This document shows positions 1 through 8,426 of a stretch of 64,000 nt of DNA, one piece after another. Numbering within the stretch: position 1 is the first letter of the stretch; the number at the start of each line of letters is the position of its first letter. This DNA is from Pseudoxanthomonas daejeonensis (GTDB taxonomy: Bacteria > Pseudomonadota > Gammaproteobacteria > Xanthomonadales > Xanthomonadaceae): the NCBI RefSeq assembly GCF_010093205.1, contig NZ_PDWN01000004.1, positions 186,001 to 250,000 on the forward strand, read 5' to 3'. The translations under genes and the position numbers were made by a program. The notes below the pieces were generated by a model. The model was given only the letters and a program-made list of their open reading frames with translations, ran no database searches and was not told where the DNA came from.

Positions 1-177
1 GCGTTGGAGCATGCCACCAAGGTGGCGGCGTTCGCCGTGGCCAATGCGCACCCAAAGGGCACGCCGTTGTGTGCCAGCGACCTGGCCAAGGAGTACCGCG
101 GCAAGGAGTACCGCGGCAAGGAGTACCGCGGCAAGGAGTACCGCGGCAAGGAGTACCGCGGCAAGGAGTCTATCTAA
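1..177 (+). CDS. 3' end of an unidentified protein with KEYRG repeats (partial)
   Basis: Frame 1 is open from the window edge to TAA at 175-177, giving 58 residues with no internal ATG, so the start lies outside the window. The last 30 residues are five copies of KEYRG followed by KESI. The stop overlaps the stop of the convergent ATPase-nuclease gene by a few bases. The visible part is too short to assign a family. Confidence 0.6.
   Translation, partial: ALEHATKVAAFAVANAHPKGTPLCASDLAKEYRGKEYRGKEYRGKEYRGKEYRGKESI
88..168 (+). repeat. 15-bp tandem repeat (5.4 copies)
   Basis: The unit AAGGAGTACCGCGGC is repeated perfectly five times, with a partial sixth copy, and encodes KEYRG in frame. Perfect identity suggests recent expansion by slippage. 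Confidence 0.95.
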
Positions 178-2186
178 GCCCTTGCACCCGTTGCCATCTC
201 GGCAAGTTCGTCCGGAATGTACTTCGCGTGCGCTCGTTTCAGGTATTCCAACTCACTGTCGGAGTCCGCCTGATAGTCAAGTTGCTGACTGAAAAAGCTC
301 AAGCGGGCGCGAGCGTCATTCAGAATTTCTGACCACGTCTTGGCCCACACCGATATGTTGTATTCGTCGTTATCGAAAACCAGGCCGTCTGGGCGGTTCT
401 TCTGGCGGGTTTTTAGTTGTGCGTATTCATCCATTTCATTGCCAACGACCATAAAGGTCCAGCGCGAACGCTTCTGGTGGAAGCGATTATCCTTCGCGAC
501 GGCAATGGCATAGCTCTCAATCTGGGCCAGAACTTCAGAATTGATCTTCTGGCTTGGGCGTTTTAGTTCGACAACCAGGTACTCATGGCTGCCCTGGGTG
601 GGTTGAATTGATCGCGCCAACATGAGGTCGATACGGCCACCCTTGTCGTCTTCCCGCAGGACAGGATCGTCAGACACATCGCCGACATCTTCCCGCTTGC
701 CGAGCTTGCCAATGTAAATGGCTAATGCGTCCTCCAAGGTCTTTTCGGATCCTGCTAGGTTGAAGTCTTCCTTGAAGATCCATGACTCCACTTCGAGAGT
801 CTTATGAAGCTGGTCGCGCTCCAAAAGCCGCTTCTTAGTTTCCTTGTTGAATAGCAGATCACTTAGCGCTTCCACCAGGTTCAAACGGTCAGCCACGATC
901 TTGGCCGAAGTGATGATCTTGGACAGAGTTGTCTTCTGGAGCAGAGTGGCCAGATCGTCCTGTTCGTCCTTCTTGAGGTTCAAGACCTCGTCCATGATCG
1001 TGCGCACAGAGTCCGGATTTTCGCGGATCGCCTGGGCGAGCAGGCGGAACGTGAACTTCCTGGATTTTGCGGGCGCTTCGTCGAAGGAGGGGAGGTGATC
1101 CTCAACATTGACGGCGAGAATGTCGAAGACTTGGCGCTCGATTTGCTCTGAGGCGTTGACCTCAATCTTGTCCTCGTAAGGGTAGATCTTCTCGTCTTTC
1201 CAGCGCTGGATGGTTTCACTGCGGTGCTGCAAGGTCCGGCGCCGGAAATGTTCTTTGACCTTCAATTTGACTGCGGCCAGGATGTCGGAGACATCCTGAT
1301 TCAAGTCTGGAAGGGCCAAGGAGTTTTCTTTGTCGAGGTCACGGAAGTGATCCGACTTCACATACACGGTGAAGTTATATCCGGGTGCCTTGATCTGCGG
1401 GCCAACGACAACCTCATGAAGAGAAACGCCGGCCTTGTCGCATAACTCAAAAACACGATCGGTCTGTACAGTCCACTCGATGATCGTGATCGACACCGGA
1501 ACACGCTTGCCGCTTTGGAGTACAACATCTCCCAGATGGAAGTCTTCCTTGTAGCTCTGAACTGACGCCGGATCGATTTTGGTTCCGTCGAAATACAACG
1601 TCAGGCCAGGAGACTCCGTCAAGTAAGCTGCGAACTGCTTTGTTATTTCCAGCGAAGCGCTATCGTTGGTCAACGAGGGAAAATTGGACTCGAGGTTCTC
1701 GATGACCACCTCGGTTCCCAGGATCGATGTCTCGGACGCAGTGGGAAGCGACGCCTGAAAGCCTGTTAGCTGACTTGCACGCCCCGTGATGGTGTAGCTC
1801 TTGAATGCCTTGCCATCTAGGTAGGTGGTGCGCCATTCCACACTCTCCCCCAATGCGAAAGCACGGAACCGTCCCTTGCCGTTCTTGCCATGCAGGGTGC
1901 GCCCCTTATAGCGGTGTGATTTGGCTTTCCACGAGTCGCCTAGGCCGCCGAAGAGCTTTCCTACATTGCTCCGGTCAATACCGTCGCCGTCGTCAGACAC
2001 GCGGATGGCATGCAGTCCATTGAGTTCATTAGGTTCAAGAATGACTTTGACATGCTGGGCGCCAGCGTCAAACCCGTTCCAGATCAACTCGGAAACTGCT
2101 GCGATCGGGGTGACATTGGAGGCAAGCGACTTCAAAAAGTCATGCTTGGCCTCAATCTTGATATTCGTGGATTGATTGTCAGCCAT
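174..2186 (-). CDS. GHKL-type ATPase fused to a PD-(D/E)XK-like nuclease domain
   Basis: 670 residues. The N-terminus has the GHKL (Hsp90/MutL/MORC-type) ATP-binding motifs: an N box at about 33-41 (SELIWNGFD), a DDGDGI motif at about 65-70 and a Gly-rich GKNGKGRF lid at about 100-107. Near the C-terminus, IDLML (about 520) followed by VVELKRP (about 538) fits the D...ExK core of a PD-(D/E)XK nuclease, followed by a helical tail. GHKL ATPases fused to nucleases are known in restriction-like defence loci, so a DNA-directed defence role is inferred. The start at 2186 has AGGGGAG about ten bases upstream and begins the conserved domain; a longer in-frame start at 2264 adds only low-complexity sequence. 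Confidence 0.75.
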   Translation of the reverse strand: MADNQSTNIKIEAKHDFLKSLASNVTPIAAVSELIWNGFDAGAQHVKVILEPNELNGLHAIRVSDDGDGIDRSNVGKLFGGLGDSWKAKSHRYKGRTLHGKNGKGRFRAFALGESVEWRTTYLDGKAFKSYTITGRASQLTGFQASLPTASETSILGTEVVIENLESNFPSLTNDSASLEITKQFAAYLTESPGLTLYFDGTKIDPASVQSYKEDFHLGDVVLQSGKRVPVSITIIEWTVQTDRVFELCDKAGVSLHEVVVGPQIKAPGYNFTVYVKSDHFRDLDKENSLALPDLNQDVSDILAAVKLKVKEHFRRRTLQHRSETIQRWKDEKIYPYEDKIEVNASEQIERQVFDILAVNVEDHLPSFDEAPAKSRKFTFRLLAQAIRENPDSVRTIMDEVLNLKKDEQDDLATLLQKTTLSKIITSAKIVADRLNLVEALSDLLFNKETKKRLLERDQLHKTLEVESWIFKEDFNLAGSEKTLEDALAIYIGKLGKREDVGDVSDDPVLREDDKGGRIDLMLARSIQPTQGSHEYLVVELKRPSQKINSEVLAQIESYAIAVAKDNRFHQKRSRWTFMVVGNEMDEYAQLKTRQKNRPDGLVFDNDEYNISVWAKTWSEILNDARARLSFFSQQLDYQADSDSELEYLKRAHAKYIPDELAEMATGARA

Positions 2187-2308
2187 ACCTTGAAACGCTC
2201 CCCTGGTGGTGGTTCGCCGGACTGGCCGTGATAACCCGGTTGAGGCTGGACGGGAAGGGGACATGGTCGGTGAACGAGTCGAGGATACCGGTGCGGGTAG
2301 CGTTAGGG

Positions 2309-2326
2309 CTATTCCCAGGGGAATAG
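2309..2326. promoter_or_regulatory. Palindromic operator candidate
   Basis: CTATTCCCAGGGGAATAG has eight-base perfect arms around an AG centre. It lies about 125 bp upstream of the ATPase-nuclease start and downstream of the HNH gene, where a repressor or controller protein could act. Confidence 0.4.
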
Positions 2327-2374
2327 CACCCTGCTCCTGGGCTATCTCAAGGATTGCGACGGAACTGGATTGGC

Positions 2375-3604
2375 CTATTTGTGCCTTTCCTGCGCCAAGC
2401 GTGCCTGTTCGGCCAGATGGACAGGGTTGGGCCAGTGCTCCCGCGTCTTAGGTAGACGCAAGTCCTGCCCCTCCATCGCTTCGTATTCCGTTGCCTTCAA
2501 CGAGGGCGCAATAGCGACCACGTGTGTGGGCGTGATCCACAACAACCCCAGATCGAACAGCGTGTGGATGTCCGAACGGAGCAGCAGGCCGTTGTCTACC
2601 CGGTGCGTATGCTCGCCGCGGTACGGAAGGATATGGGCCGCTTCCAGGACAGAAATTGCATTACAGCCAGTGATGGCGCAGCGCTCCCCGTAGGCTTCCA
2701 GGATCTTGGCGCGAAAAGCGCCCTGACCCTGTCGTTGCGCAATGGCTGTCATGGTCCACACGCGCGCGTCGTGGTCACTGTCCAGCGGCGGTAGATGGTC
2801 GAATGCCTGATCCTGTGCCTCGGCTTGGGCCCGACCCAGCACCGTCGAGGGCAGGGCAATGGCCTCCCACTTGCCGTTCGCGTTGGGCTGCAGATCCCAA
2901 TGGCCGTGAACCGCAGGACGGAACACTTCGTAGGTCGTGGCTTTGTAGCGGCCCTGACGTAACAGGCGGTCGCGCGGGTGTCCGCTATCGCTGCGCCAGT
3001 TCTTGCGCGAGCGGTCGTAGTGCCGGCGATTGGCGTCATTGACCGTCAAGAACGCCAGGTTAGCGCCCAGGTCCGAATGATCTTCATACGGATAGTGCTG
3101 GGCCAGCCATGCGGCGATTTCACCTGTGCGCACGGGCTTGCCCAGGGCCTCAACGGCTTCAGCCACGTGCCAATACTTCACGCCGCTTTTGGAGCGCTCG
3201 GCAATGACCGCTTCGGGCGGTGAACCGATCCTCTCGAATGCCAGTTCCAGCTCGTTGTCTTCCAGGCGAACGACCCGGCCCACCAGCTCGAAGTCCGGCT
3301 CGAAGTCGTTATCGGTCTGTGACGCATTGCCTTCCACGATCTCTTCGGGATCGTCGGTGGAAGCCACCACCACCCGCAAGGGCAGGCCTTCGTCCAAGGC
3401 CTGGCGCAGGTGCCGGTAGAAGATCGACTTGCCCGCCCCCTTCCAGCCGGCGGTCCTTGTTTCGTATCGGGTCATGTCCTCATTGAAGCTGTGCTTCCAC
3501 AGCGACACGATCACCTGGCGCAAGTCTTCCGACACGGCCGAACTGGTCCACTGCGGGTTGGTCAACTCCACGCCATAGCGTCGGAAGGCTTCGGTCAGCT
3601 TCAT
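2375..3604 (-). CDS. HNH endonuclease-domain protein, copy 1
   Basis: 409 residues. The C-terminal third (about 310-360) has an HNH fold signature: AITGCNAISVLEAAHILPY, then HTHRVDNGLLL and a histidine-containing DIHTLFDLGLL helix. The N-terminal two thirds are a conserved domain of unknown function. The protein is highly similar along its whole length to the 7173-8405 product. The start at 3604 is preceded by AGGGGAG; an upstream in-frame start at 3781 lacks conservation with the paralogue. It lies directly upstream of the GHKL-nuclease gene on the same strand, so both may be one nuclease or defence module. This is a predicted nuclease; its target is unknown. Confidence 0.75.
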   Translation of the reverse strand: MKLTEAFRRYGVELTNPQWTSSAVSEDLRQVIVSLWKHSFNEDMTRYETRTAGWKGAGKSIFYRHLRQALDEGLPLRVVVASTDDPEEIVEGNASQTDNDFEPDFELVGRVVRLEDNELELAFERIGSPPEAVIAERSKSGVKYWHVAEAVEALGKPVRTGEIAAWLAQHYPYEDHSDLGANLAFLTVNDANRRHYDRSRKNWRSDSGHPRDRLLRQGRYKATTYEVFRPAVHGHWDLQPNANGKWEAIALPSTVLGRAQAEAQDQAFDHLPPLDSDHDARVWTMTAIAQRQGQGAFRAKILEAYGERCAITGCNAISVLEAAHILPYRGEHTHRVDNGLLLRSDIHTLFDLGLLWITPTHVVAIAPSLKATEYEAMEGQDLRLPKTREHWPNPVHLAEQARLAQERHK

Positions 3605-3792
3605 GGTTCTCCCCTTTCTTCCATTGTCGCCCAGGGCAAAAGGTAGGGCTACCGGGGGCGCCAGCGGTTCCGAAACAAGATCGAACTTCCATGGCTCACG
3701 CGTTTGCGAACCGATTAAATACCAGAGTGGATCAACCCATCCGATGGGCGGTAATGACGCCGAGGTCCACACAACCAACAAGGAAAACCATA

Positions 3793-3987
3793 ATGCAAAT
3801 TGATATCCATTACCTCCCGCCGAAGCGCTTCATCGCCGTCCCCCAGAAGCACGCCATCCCCGAGTCCTGGGCAGGCGCCAAGTTCTTCAAGACCATTGAA
3901 CTGGAAACAGGAGACATCCGGTATGGGATGGGCGACGCCGCACAAATCCTGACAACCATCGAGCAGGAGGGCTACGCCGCTATCTAA
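3793..3987 (+). CDS. Small hypothetical protein
   Basis: 64 residues beginning MQIDIHYLPP, divergent from the HNH gene. AAGGA lies at ribosome-binding distance from the ATG at 3793; the longer in-frame ORF from 3691 has no such signal. No domain is recognised. Confidence 0.5.
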   Translation: MQIDIHYLPPKRFIAVPQKHAIPESWAGAKFFKTIELETGDIRYGMGDAAQILTTIEQEGYAAI

Positions 3988-4057
3988 GAAGTACGTCAGT
4001 ACGAACCACGTGTTCGTGGCGCCGACTTGGGGCAAGGGGAGCGTATAGCTCCCCAGC

Positions 4058-5041
4058 CTACATGCAGCGACCGCGGGAGCGGCGGGCTAAGGCGTCATCG
4101 GGTGAAACCAAGTCAGAGTCTTGGGGCCGGTTATTGCTGGCGGTCTTGCCTAATGCGTCCCGCAATCGATTGGCCCGTAGGTAGTCGACGACATCCTGGA
4201 TCCCTTCCGCTCCCTGGTATTGCTCGGCTATCTGATTGTCATGGTTCTGAATGGAAGGATCTGCGCCATGAGCCAGTAGTAGAGCCGCCGTGGCTCGGTC
4301 TGGAGCGTAGTGGAGTGGAGTGTTTCCGTCCTGATCCGCCGCATTCGGATCCGCCCCACGATCCAGCAGCAGTTTTGCATGGGCGACGCCATCCGGATCC
4401 GCCCCACGATCCAGCAGCAGTTTTGCATGGACGACGCCATCCACATCGTGAAGCGGTGTCTGGCCCCAGTCGTCGATCTGGTTGATAGACGCCCCGCGCG
4501 CCAAGAGCGCGTCAAGCACTTCTGGTGTTGTGGCTCGGTGGATGGCGCATTGACCATGATCCTTTGAGCCGACGGAAATATCCGCTCCTTGTTCGATTAG
4601 GTACAAGGCGATCTTTTCTGCTTCCGGATCTGTGGAGCATGAGAGTTGCAGGAAGCTCAACAACGCTGTCTCACCCACTTGATCGAGTTGGTCGAGGTCA
4701 GCGCCGCATTTCACGAGTATCCGGGCTTCGCTCAGTGATTCGCAGTAGTGGAGCATTGCGAATCGCTGTGTTCTCTCACTCTCCATGTCGACCGCTGCGC
4801 GTAACGCTTCGTCCTGGGCACTCCAGATCGCTTGCGGTTTCTTATCGTCAGAGAATAGGTAGTACGGCGCGAGGTTGTTAGTGGGTGGAATGTGTTGACC
4901 GAATTCCGGGTCATTACAAGTTGCTAGAACCACACTACGGCTCAAGTAGCTGTGACCGAATCTGTTGGTGTCTGCAATGATGTCTTCGGACGCCCGGTTC
5001 CGCATGTGCGCTTCCAGGGCGTCGGGAATGGCGGTCTTCAC
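4058..5041 (-). CDS. Ankyrin-repeat protein with conserved Arg-rich tail (last gene of five-gene operon)
   Basis: 327 residues. Several ankyrin repeats of the GQTPLHDV and GNTPLHYA type occupy the second half, and the protein ends DLVSPDDALARRSRGRCM. The GTG start at 5041 overlaps the TGA of the upstream gene within ATGTGA, and GGGAGG formed by upstream tail codons gives the ribosome-binding site. As the terminal gene, its own tail uses CGC GGT CGC and contains no Shine-Dalgarno sequence. An internal 48-bp duplication adds an extra HAKLLLDRGADP unit. Ankyrin repeats mediate protein binding; secretion by a type IV system is an inference from the tail. Confidence 0.75.
   Translation of the reverse strand: MKTAIPDALEAHMRNRASEDIIADTNRFGHSYLSRSVVLATCNDPEFGQHIPPTNNLAPYYLFSDDKKPQAIWSAQDEALRAAVDMESERTQRFAMLHYCESLSEARILVKCGADLDQLDQVGETALLSFLQLSCSTDPEAEKIALYLIEQGADISVGSKDHGQCAIHRATTPEVLDALLARGASINQIDDWGQTPLHDVDGVVHAKLLLDRGADPDGVAHAKLLLDRGADPNAADQDGNTPLHYAPDRATAALLLAHGADPSIQNHDNQIAEQYQGAEGIQDVVDYLRANRLRDALGKTASNNRPQDSDLVSPDDALARRSRGRCM
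4347..4442. repeat. 48-bp tandem duplication inside an ankyrin gene
   Basis: Copies at 4347-4394 and 4395-4442 are near identical and in frame. They duplicate half an ankyrin repeat (HAKLLLDRGADP). Confidence 0.9.
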
Positions 5042-5520
5042 ATCGCCCTCCCACGAGAACGACGAGCCATGCATTCGTCCGGCGACGCCAGGTCGGATTG
5101 AGGAAGGGCGGCTTGGGCGATCTGTTTCAGTTCGGCACGCCGCAGAAGAGTGTCGATCGCGTCGGGATCCGGTGTGAAAGCACGTGCCATCGCGGACTTT
5201 TCGCTGTTTGGATCCCAGATGGCGCCCCGGTCCAAAAGGGCAGTAAAGCCGTTCATGCACCCATGCAGCCCGGCTTCTTGTAGCGGGGTAAAACCCGCAC
5301 CGTTCTTTTCCTCAATCTTCGCGCCTTGGTTCAGAAGAAAGTTGACCATGTCCGCATTATCCGTGCGGACCGCCAGATGTAATGGTCTTTGTCCCCTGCC
5401 AAAATCGTAATCGTTGACATCATGTCCGCTGCTCAGGAGCGCACGGGTTTTCTCGATGTCGCCATCGATTACTGCGGCATGAATCTGGAAGGGGGCACGC
5501 CTGTGAAGTTGCTGGCTCAC
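5038..5520 (-). CDS. Ankyrin-repeat protein with conserved Arg-rich tail
   Basis: 160 residues with three ankyrin-like units (RPLHLAVRTDNADMVNFLL, FTPLQEAG), ending DLASPDECMARRSRGRAM. The GTG start at 5520 overlaps the preceding TGA in ATGTGA behind GGGAGG. Its first residues (MSQQLHRR) resemble those of the preceding gene (MSQHHRRE), so the two N-termini may be related. It is the fourth gene of a translationally coupled operon. Confidence 0.75.
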   Translation of the reverse strand: MSQQLHRRAPFQIHAAVIDGDIEKTRALLSSGHDVNDYDFGRGQRPLHLAVRTDNADMVNFLLNQGAKIEEKNGAGFTPLQEAGLHGCMNGFTALLDRGAIWDPNSEKSAMARAFTPDPDAIDTLLRRAELKQIAQAALPQSDLASPDECMARRSRGRAM

Positions 5521-6005
5521 ATTGACCTCCCACGGCTGCGCCTGGCCTTGTATTCGTCAGGCGACGCCAGGTCAAATTGAGGACGGGAAACCTGGGCCTG
5601 GTTAGCTAAGTCTTCACGCGCACGCGCCGAGCAGTATTCGTCGACGGCAGGTTGGGCGCGAGAGTGCTGACTAATCCAGTCATCCATCGCGTTGAGTCGG
5701 TCATCCCCAAGTCGCTCGGGATACCTGTGGGAGAAGTCCGCACCACTGTCGTATGTGCTGGAAAAATATGACTGATCGTCGAACTCAGCCACCTGTGAGA
5801 TATGTTTCGTGGCCTCTCGAAATACGTGTTGATTGCGTGCGACCTCAACTTCTTGTCGATCGGCGCTGTCTTCCAGTCGTGTATCCATTACCTGTCGGTA
5901 GGCAAAACCGTACCGACCAATCCCAAGATCCAGGACGGGCCCGGTCTGCCTCTCGGCCGTAGCAAACGACTGTTCAATGAGTTCCCTTCGATGGTGCTGG
6001 CTCAC
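5517..6005 (-). CDS. Helical protein with conserved Arg-rich tail
   Basis: 162 residues, hydrophilic and mostly helical, with no recognisable ankyrin repeat. It ends FDLASPDEYKARRSRGRSM. The GTG start at 6005 overlaps the upstream TGA, with GGGAGG as ribosome-binding site. It is the third gene of the operon. The shared tail on a non-ankyrin body shows that the tail is a separate module. Confidence 0.7.
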   Translation of the reverse strand: MSQHHRRELIEQSFATAERQTGPVLDLGIGRYGFAYRQVMDTRLEDSADRQEVEVARNQHVFREATKHISQVAEFDDQSYFSSTYDSGADFSHRYPERLGDDRLNAMDDWISQHSRAQPAVDEYCSARAREDLANQAQVSRPQFDLASPDEYKARRSRGRSM

Positions 6006-6382
6006 ATCGCCCTCCCACGGCTGCGCCTGGCCAAATACTCATCGGCACTAGCCAACTCCAACCCACGGCCTGCAGACGCCTGCCGATCCATCTCGCCGAT
6101 CCGCTGGGCTACCTGGGCCAAGTCCCGGTCCACATCGACCATTGCACGAAGCTGCGGGTCATCCGCGCCGCGAATGGGTCGGGGCGGCGTGCCGTCCTGG
6201 GTGGTCATCCAGTAAGAGGCAGCCGACACATCGTGTCCGAAGGCCTTCATCCGGTCTGCGGTGTCCAAGTAAACGTCTCGGCGGACTTCCGTCCAACCGT
6301 AGCGATCTGCGTCTTTGACTGCCTTTTCAGCGGCCGACGTGCGCAAGGTCTTCTCTGCTTCGTTGATATCCAGGGAGGTCAT
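6002..6382 (-). CDS. Small helical protein with conserved Arg-rich tail
   Basis: 126 residues ending LELASADEYLARRSRGRAM. The ATG at 6382 overlaps the TGA of the first operon gene as CTATGA, which is why that gene ends in Leu rather than Met. No domain is recognised in the body. It is the second gene of the operon. Confidence 0.7.
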   Translation of the reverse strand: MTSLDINEAEKTLRTSAAEKAVKDADRYGWTEVRRDVYLDTADRMKAFGHDVSAASYWMTTQDGTPPRPIRGADDPQLRAMVDVDRDLAQVAQRIGEMDRQASAGRGLELASADEYLARRSRGRAM

Positions 6383-7089
6383 AGCGACCGCCCGCGGCTA
6401 CGACGTGCCCGCGCTTCGTCGGGTGAGGCGAGGTCGGAGTATCGGCTGGATGAAGCCCCTGCCACCGAGGCTAGTGCCTCGCGATTAGCCGCGACTTGGA
6501 TCACGCGCTTGGCGTCGCTGTAAGGATTGGCCTCAGCGGGCGTTTGCCCCCAGCCATCCTTCATTCCGACATCGGCACCAGCAGCAAGCAGCGCTTGCGC
6601 AGCCCTCTCGTTGCTCACCAGGTGGAGTGGAGCACGGCCGTACCGATCCTGCGCATTGGCGTTGGCGCCATCCCGCAAAAAGTCTTCGACCTGCTTGTAA
6701 AGATGGGGGTCCTGGACGGCTTGGCGCAGTCCGACCACCTCATTGTGCTTGTCGTATTCTTCCCTGCTCACGGCCACTGAGGTGCGTACCTTGAACGTGT
6801 GTTTGTAGCGGTCTTGGTCGTGAAGAGTTTCGGCTAGAGAGCCGGCAATGGCGTCGGGCTTGTAGTAGCCCATGCCTCCTTCATTGAGCGCACCCTCCTG
6901 ATTGGTCTTGCGGCCCAAGGCGTTTGCTACTTCCTGCGTGATGTCCAGGCGCTCCCCGGACTCCAGCGTCGTGCGGATCTTGAAGGAATGGACAGGCATG
7001 CGGCCAGTGCGGGCAGAGTGTCCAACCAACTCGAAATCGAGGTTGCCGTTGGGCGGAAGAATGCGCTTGAGATCGTTGTTGTCTGACAT
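6379..7089 (-). CDS. Ankyrin-repeat protein with conserved Arg-rich tail (first gene of operon)
   Basis: 236 residues starting MSDNNDLKRIL. The N-terminal half is a unique domain. Ankyrin-like units (RAPLHLVSNERAAQALLAAGAD) occupy about 140-200, and the tail is SDLASPDEARARRSRGRSL. The start at 7089 was chosen because the longer ORF from 7344 runs back into the HNH gene. The conserved TTGCCA-N4-CGACAA promoter lies about 40 bases upstream and probably drives all five genes. Confidence 0.75.
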   Translation of the reverse strand: MSDNNDLKRILPPNGNLDFELVGHSARTGRMPVHSFKIRTTLESGERLDITQEVANALGRKTNQEGALNEGGMGYYKPDAIAGSLAETLHDQDRYKHTFKVRTSVAVSREEYDKHNEVVGLRQAVQDPHLYKQVEDFLRDGANANAQDRYGRAPLHLVSNERAAQALLAAGADVGMKDGWGQTPAEANPYSDAKRVIQVAANREALASVAGASSSRYSDLASPDEARARRSRGRSL

Positions 7090-7116
7090 GGCAAATCCAA
7101 CTGGGTGGCCTAATCC

Positions 7117-7144
7117 AGTCTCTCGGATTTGTCGTGCTTGGCAA
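7117..7144 (-). promoter_or_regulatory. Conserved dyad promoter, five-gene ankyrin operon
   Basis: TTGCCAAGCACGACAA (7129-7144) is followed after 16 bp by a weak -10 (GAGACT). It drives toward the start at 7089. Confidence 0.6.
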
Positions 7145-7172
7145 GGGCCCGGACTCGAACCCACACGCAGAT

Positions 7173-8405
7173 TTACGTAGTTCCCAGTTTCTCCAGCGCA
7201 AGCCGTGCCTGGTCGGCCAAATGGACTGGATTGGGCCAATGTTCCCGCGACACGGGAAGGCGCAATACCTGCCCCTCCATCGCTTCGTATTCCGTTCCCC
7301 TCAACGAGGGCGCAATAGCGACCACGTGTGTGGGCGTGATCCACAACAACCCCAGATCGAACAGTGTGTGGATGTCCGAACGCAGCAGCAGTCCGTTGTC
7401 TACCCTGTGCGTATGCTCGCCGCGGAAAGGAAGGATGTGCGCCGCTTCCAGCACGGAAGTAGCGTTGCAGCCGGTGATGGCACAGCGTTGCCCGTAGGCT
7501 TCCAGGAGTTTCGCGCGAAAAGCACCCTGACCCTGGCGTTGGGCAATGGCCGTAAGCGACCAGACCCGGGCGTCATGATCGGAGTCCAGGGGCGGCAAAT
7601 GCTCGAAGGCCTGGTCTTCGGCTTCGGCCTGCGCGCGGCCCAGGGCGGAAGAGGGCAGGGGCACAGCTTCCCAAACCCCATCAGCGTTGGGCTGCAGATC
7701 CCAGTGGCCATGTGCACTGGGTCGGAAGACTTGATAGGTGGTCGCGCGTTGCTTACCCACCCGGAACAGTCGATCGCGCGGGTGATCACCGTCAGACCGC
7801 CAGATCTTTCGGGAGCGATCGTAATGCCGGCGGTTGGCGTCGTTGACTGTCAGGAACGCGAGGTTCGCGCCTAGATCCGAGTGGTCTTCCTTCGGGTAGT
7901 GTGTGGCCAGCCACTCCGCAATCTCGCTCGTACGCACGGGCCGACCCAGCGCTTCCACCGCTTCGGCCACATGCCAATACTTCACGCCACTGCGTGCCCG
8001 TTCGGCCACAACGGTGTCGGGTGTCTCCCCGGTGCGCTCAAATGCCAGTTCGAATTCTTCATCTTCTAGCCGCACCACGCGGCCTACCAATGAGAGGTCG
8101 GGCTCGAAGTCCTTGGCCCGCTGCGCGTTACCTTTGCGGACTTCTTCGGGGTCCGATGACGTGGCCACGACGACCCGCAGTGGCAGGCCTTCGTCCATGG
8201 CCAGGCGCAAGTGCTTGTAGAACAGCGGTTTGCCCGCACCTTTCCACTGCGCGGTAGGGGTGACATATCGGGTCATATCGGGGGAGAAGTTGTGACTCCA
8301 CAGGCTAACGATCACCTGGGGTGGGTTCTCTGACACCACCGAACTGGTCCATTGCGGATTGGTAATTTCGACGCCATAGCGTCGAAATGCTTCTGACATG
8401 AGCAT
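7173..8405 (-). CDS. HNH endonuclease-domain protein, copy 2
   Basis: 410 residues, with the same architecture as the 2375-3604 product: a long conserved N-terminal domain and a C-terminal HNH motif (AITGCNATSVLEAAHILPF, HTHRVDNGLLL). Starts at 8405 and 8399 are both possible; 8405 aligns with the paralogue and follows AGGGGG. It sits 22 bp downstream of the 154-residue protein gene on the same strand, so it may be the last gene of that operon. Confidence 0.75.
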   Translation of the reverse strand: MLMSEAFRRYGVEITNPQWTSSVVSENPPQVIVSLWSHNFSPDMTRYVTPTAQWKGAGKPLFYKHLRLAMDEGLPLRVVVATSSDPEEVRKGNAQRAKDFEPDLSLVGRVVRLEDEEFELAFERTGETPDTVVAERARSGVKYWHVAEAVEALGRPVRTSEIAEWLATHYPKEDHSDLGANLAFLTVNDANRRHYDRSRKIWRSDGDHPRDRLFRVGKQRATTYQVFRPSAHGHWDLQPNADGVWEAVPLPSSALGRAQAEAEDQAFEHLPPLDSDHDARVWSLTAIAQRQGQGAFRAKLLEAYGQRCAITGCNATSVLEAAHILPFRGEHTHRVDNGLLLRSDIHTLFDLGLLWITPTHVVAIAPSLRGTEYEAMEGQVLRLPVSREHWPNPVHLADQARLALEKLGTT

Positions 8406-8426
8406 GACGCCCCCTTTTGGGACATC

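Noticed and set aside
88-168. Iteron-type origin at the 15-bp tandem repeat
   Set aside because: The repeat is in frame, encodes KEYRG at the end of a gene, and has no AT-rich region or replication gene beside it.
7129-7172. tRNA 3'-end-like sequence on the minus strand (GGGTTCGAGTCCGGGCCC then TTGCCA)
   Set aside because: The T-loop resembles a tRNA, but the T-stem does not pair, the acceptor is too short, and no anticodon or D arm lies upstream, where the HNH gene runs. TTGCCA belongs to the dyad promoter.
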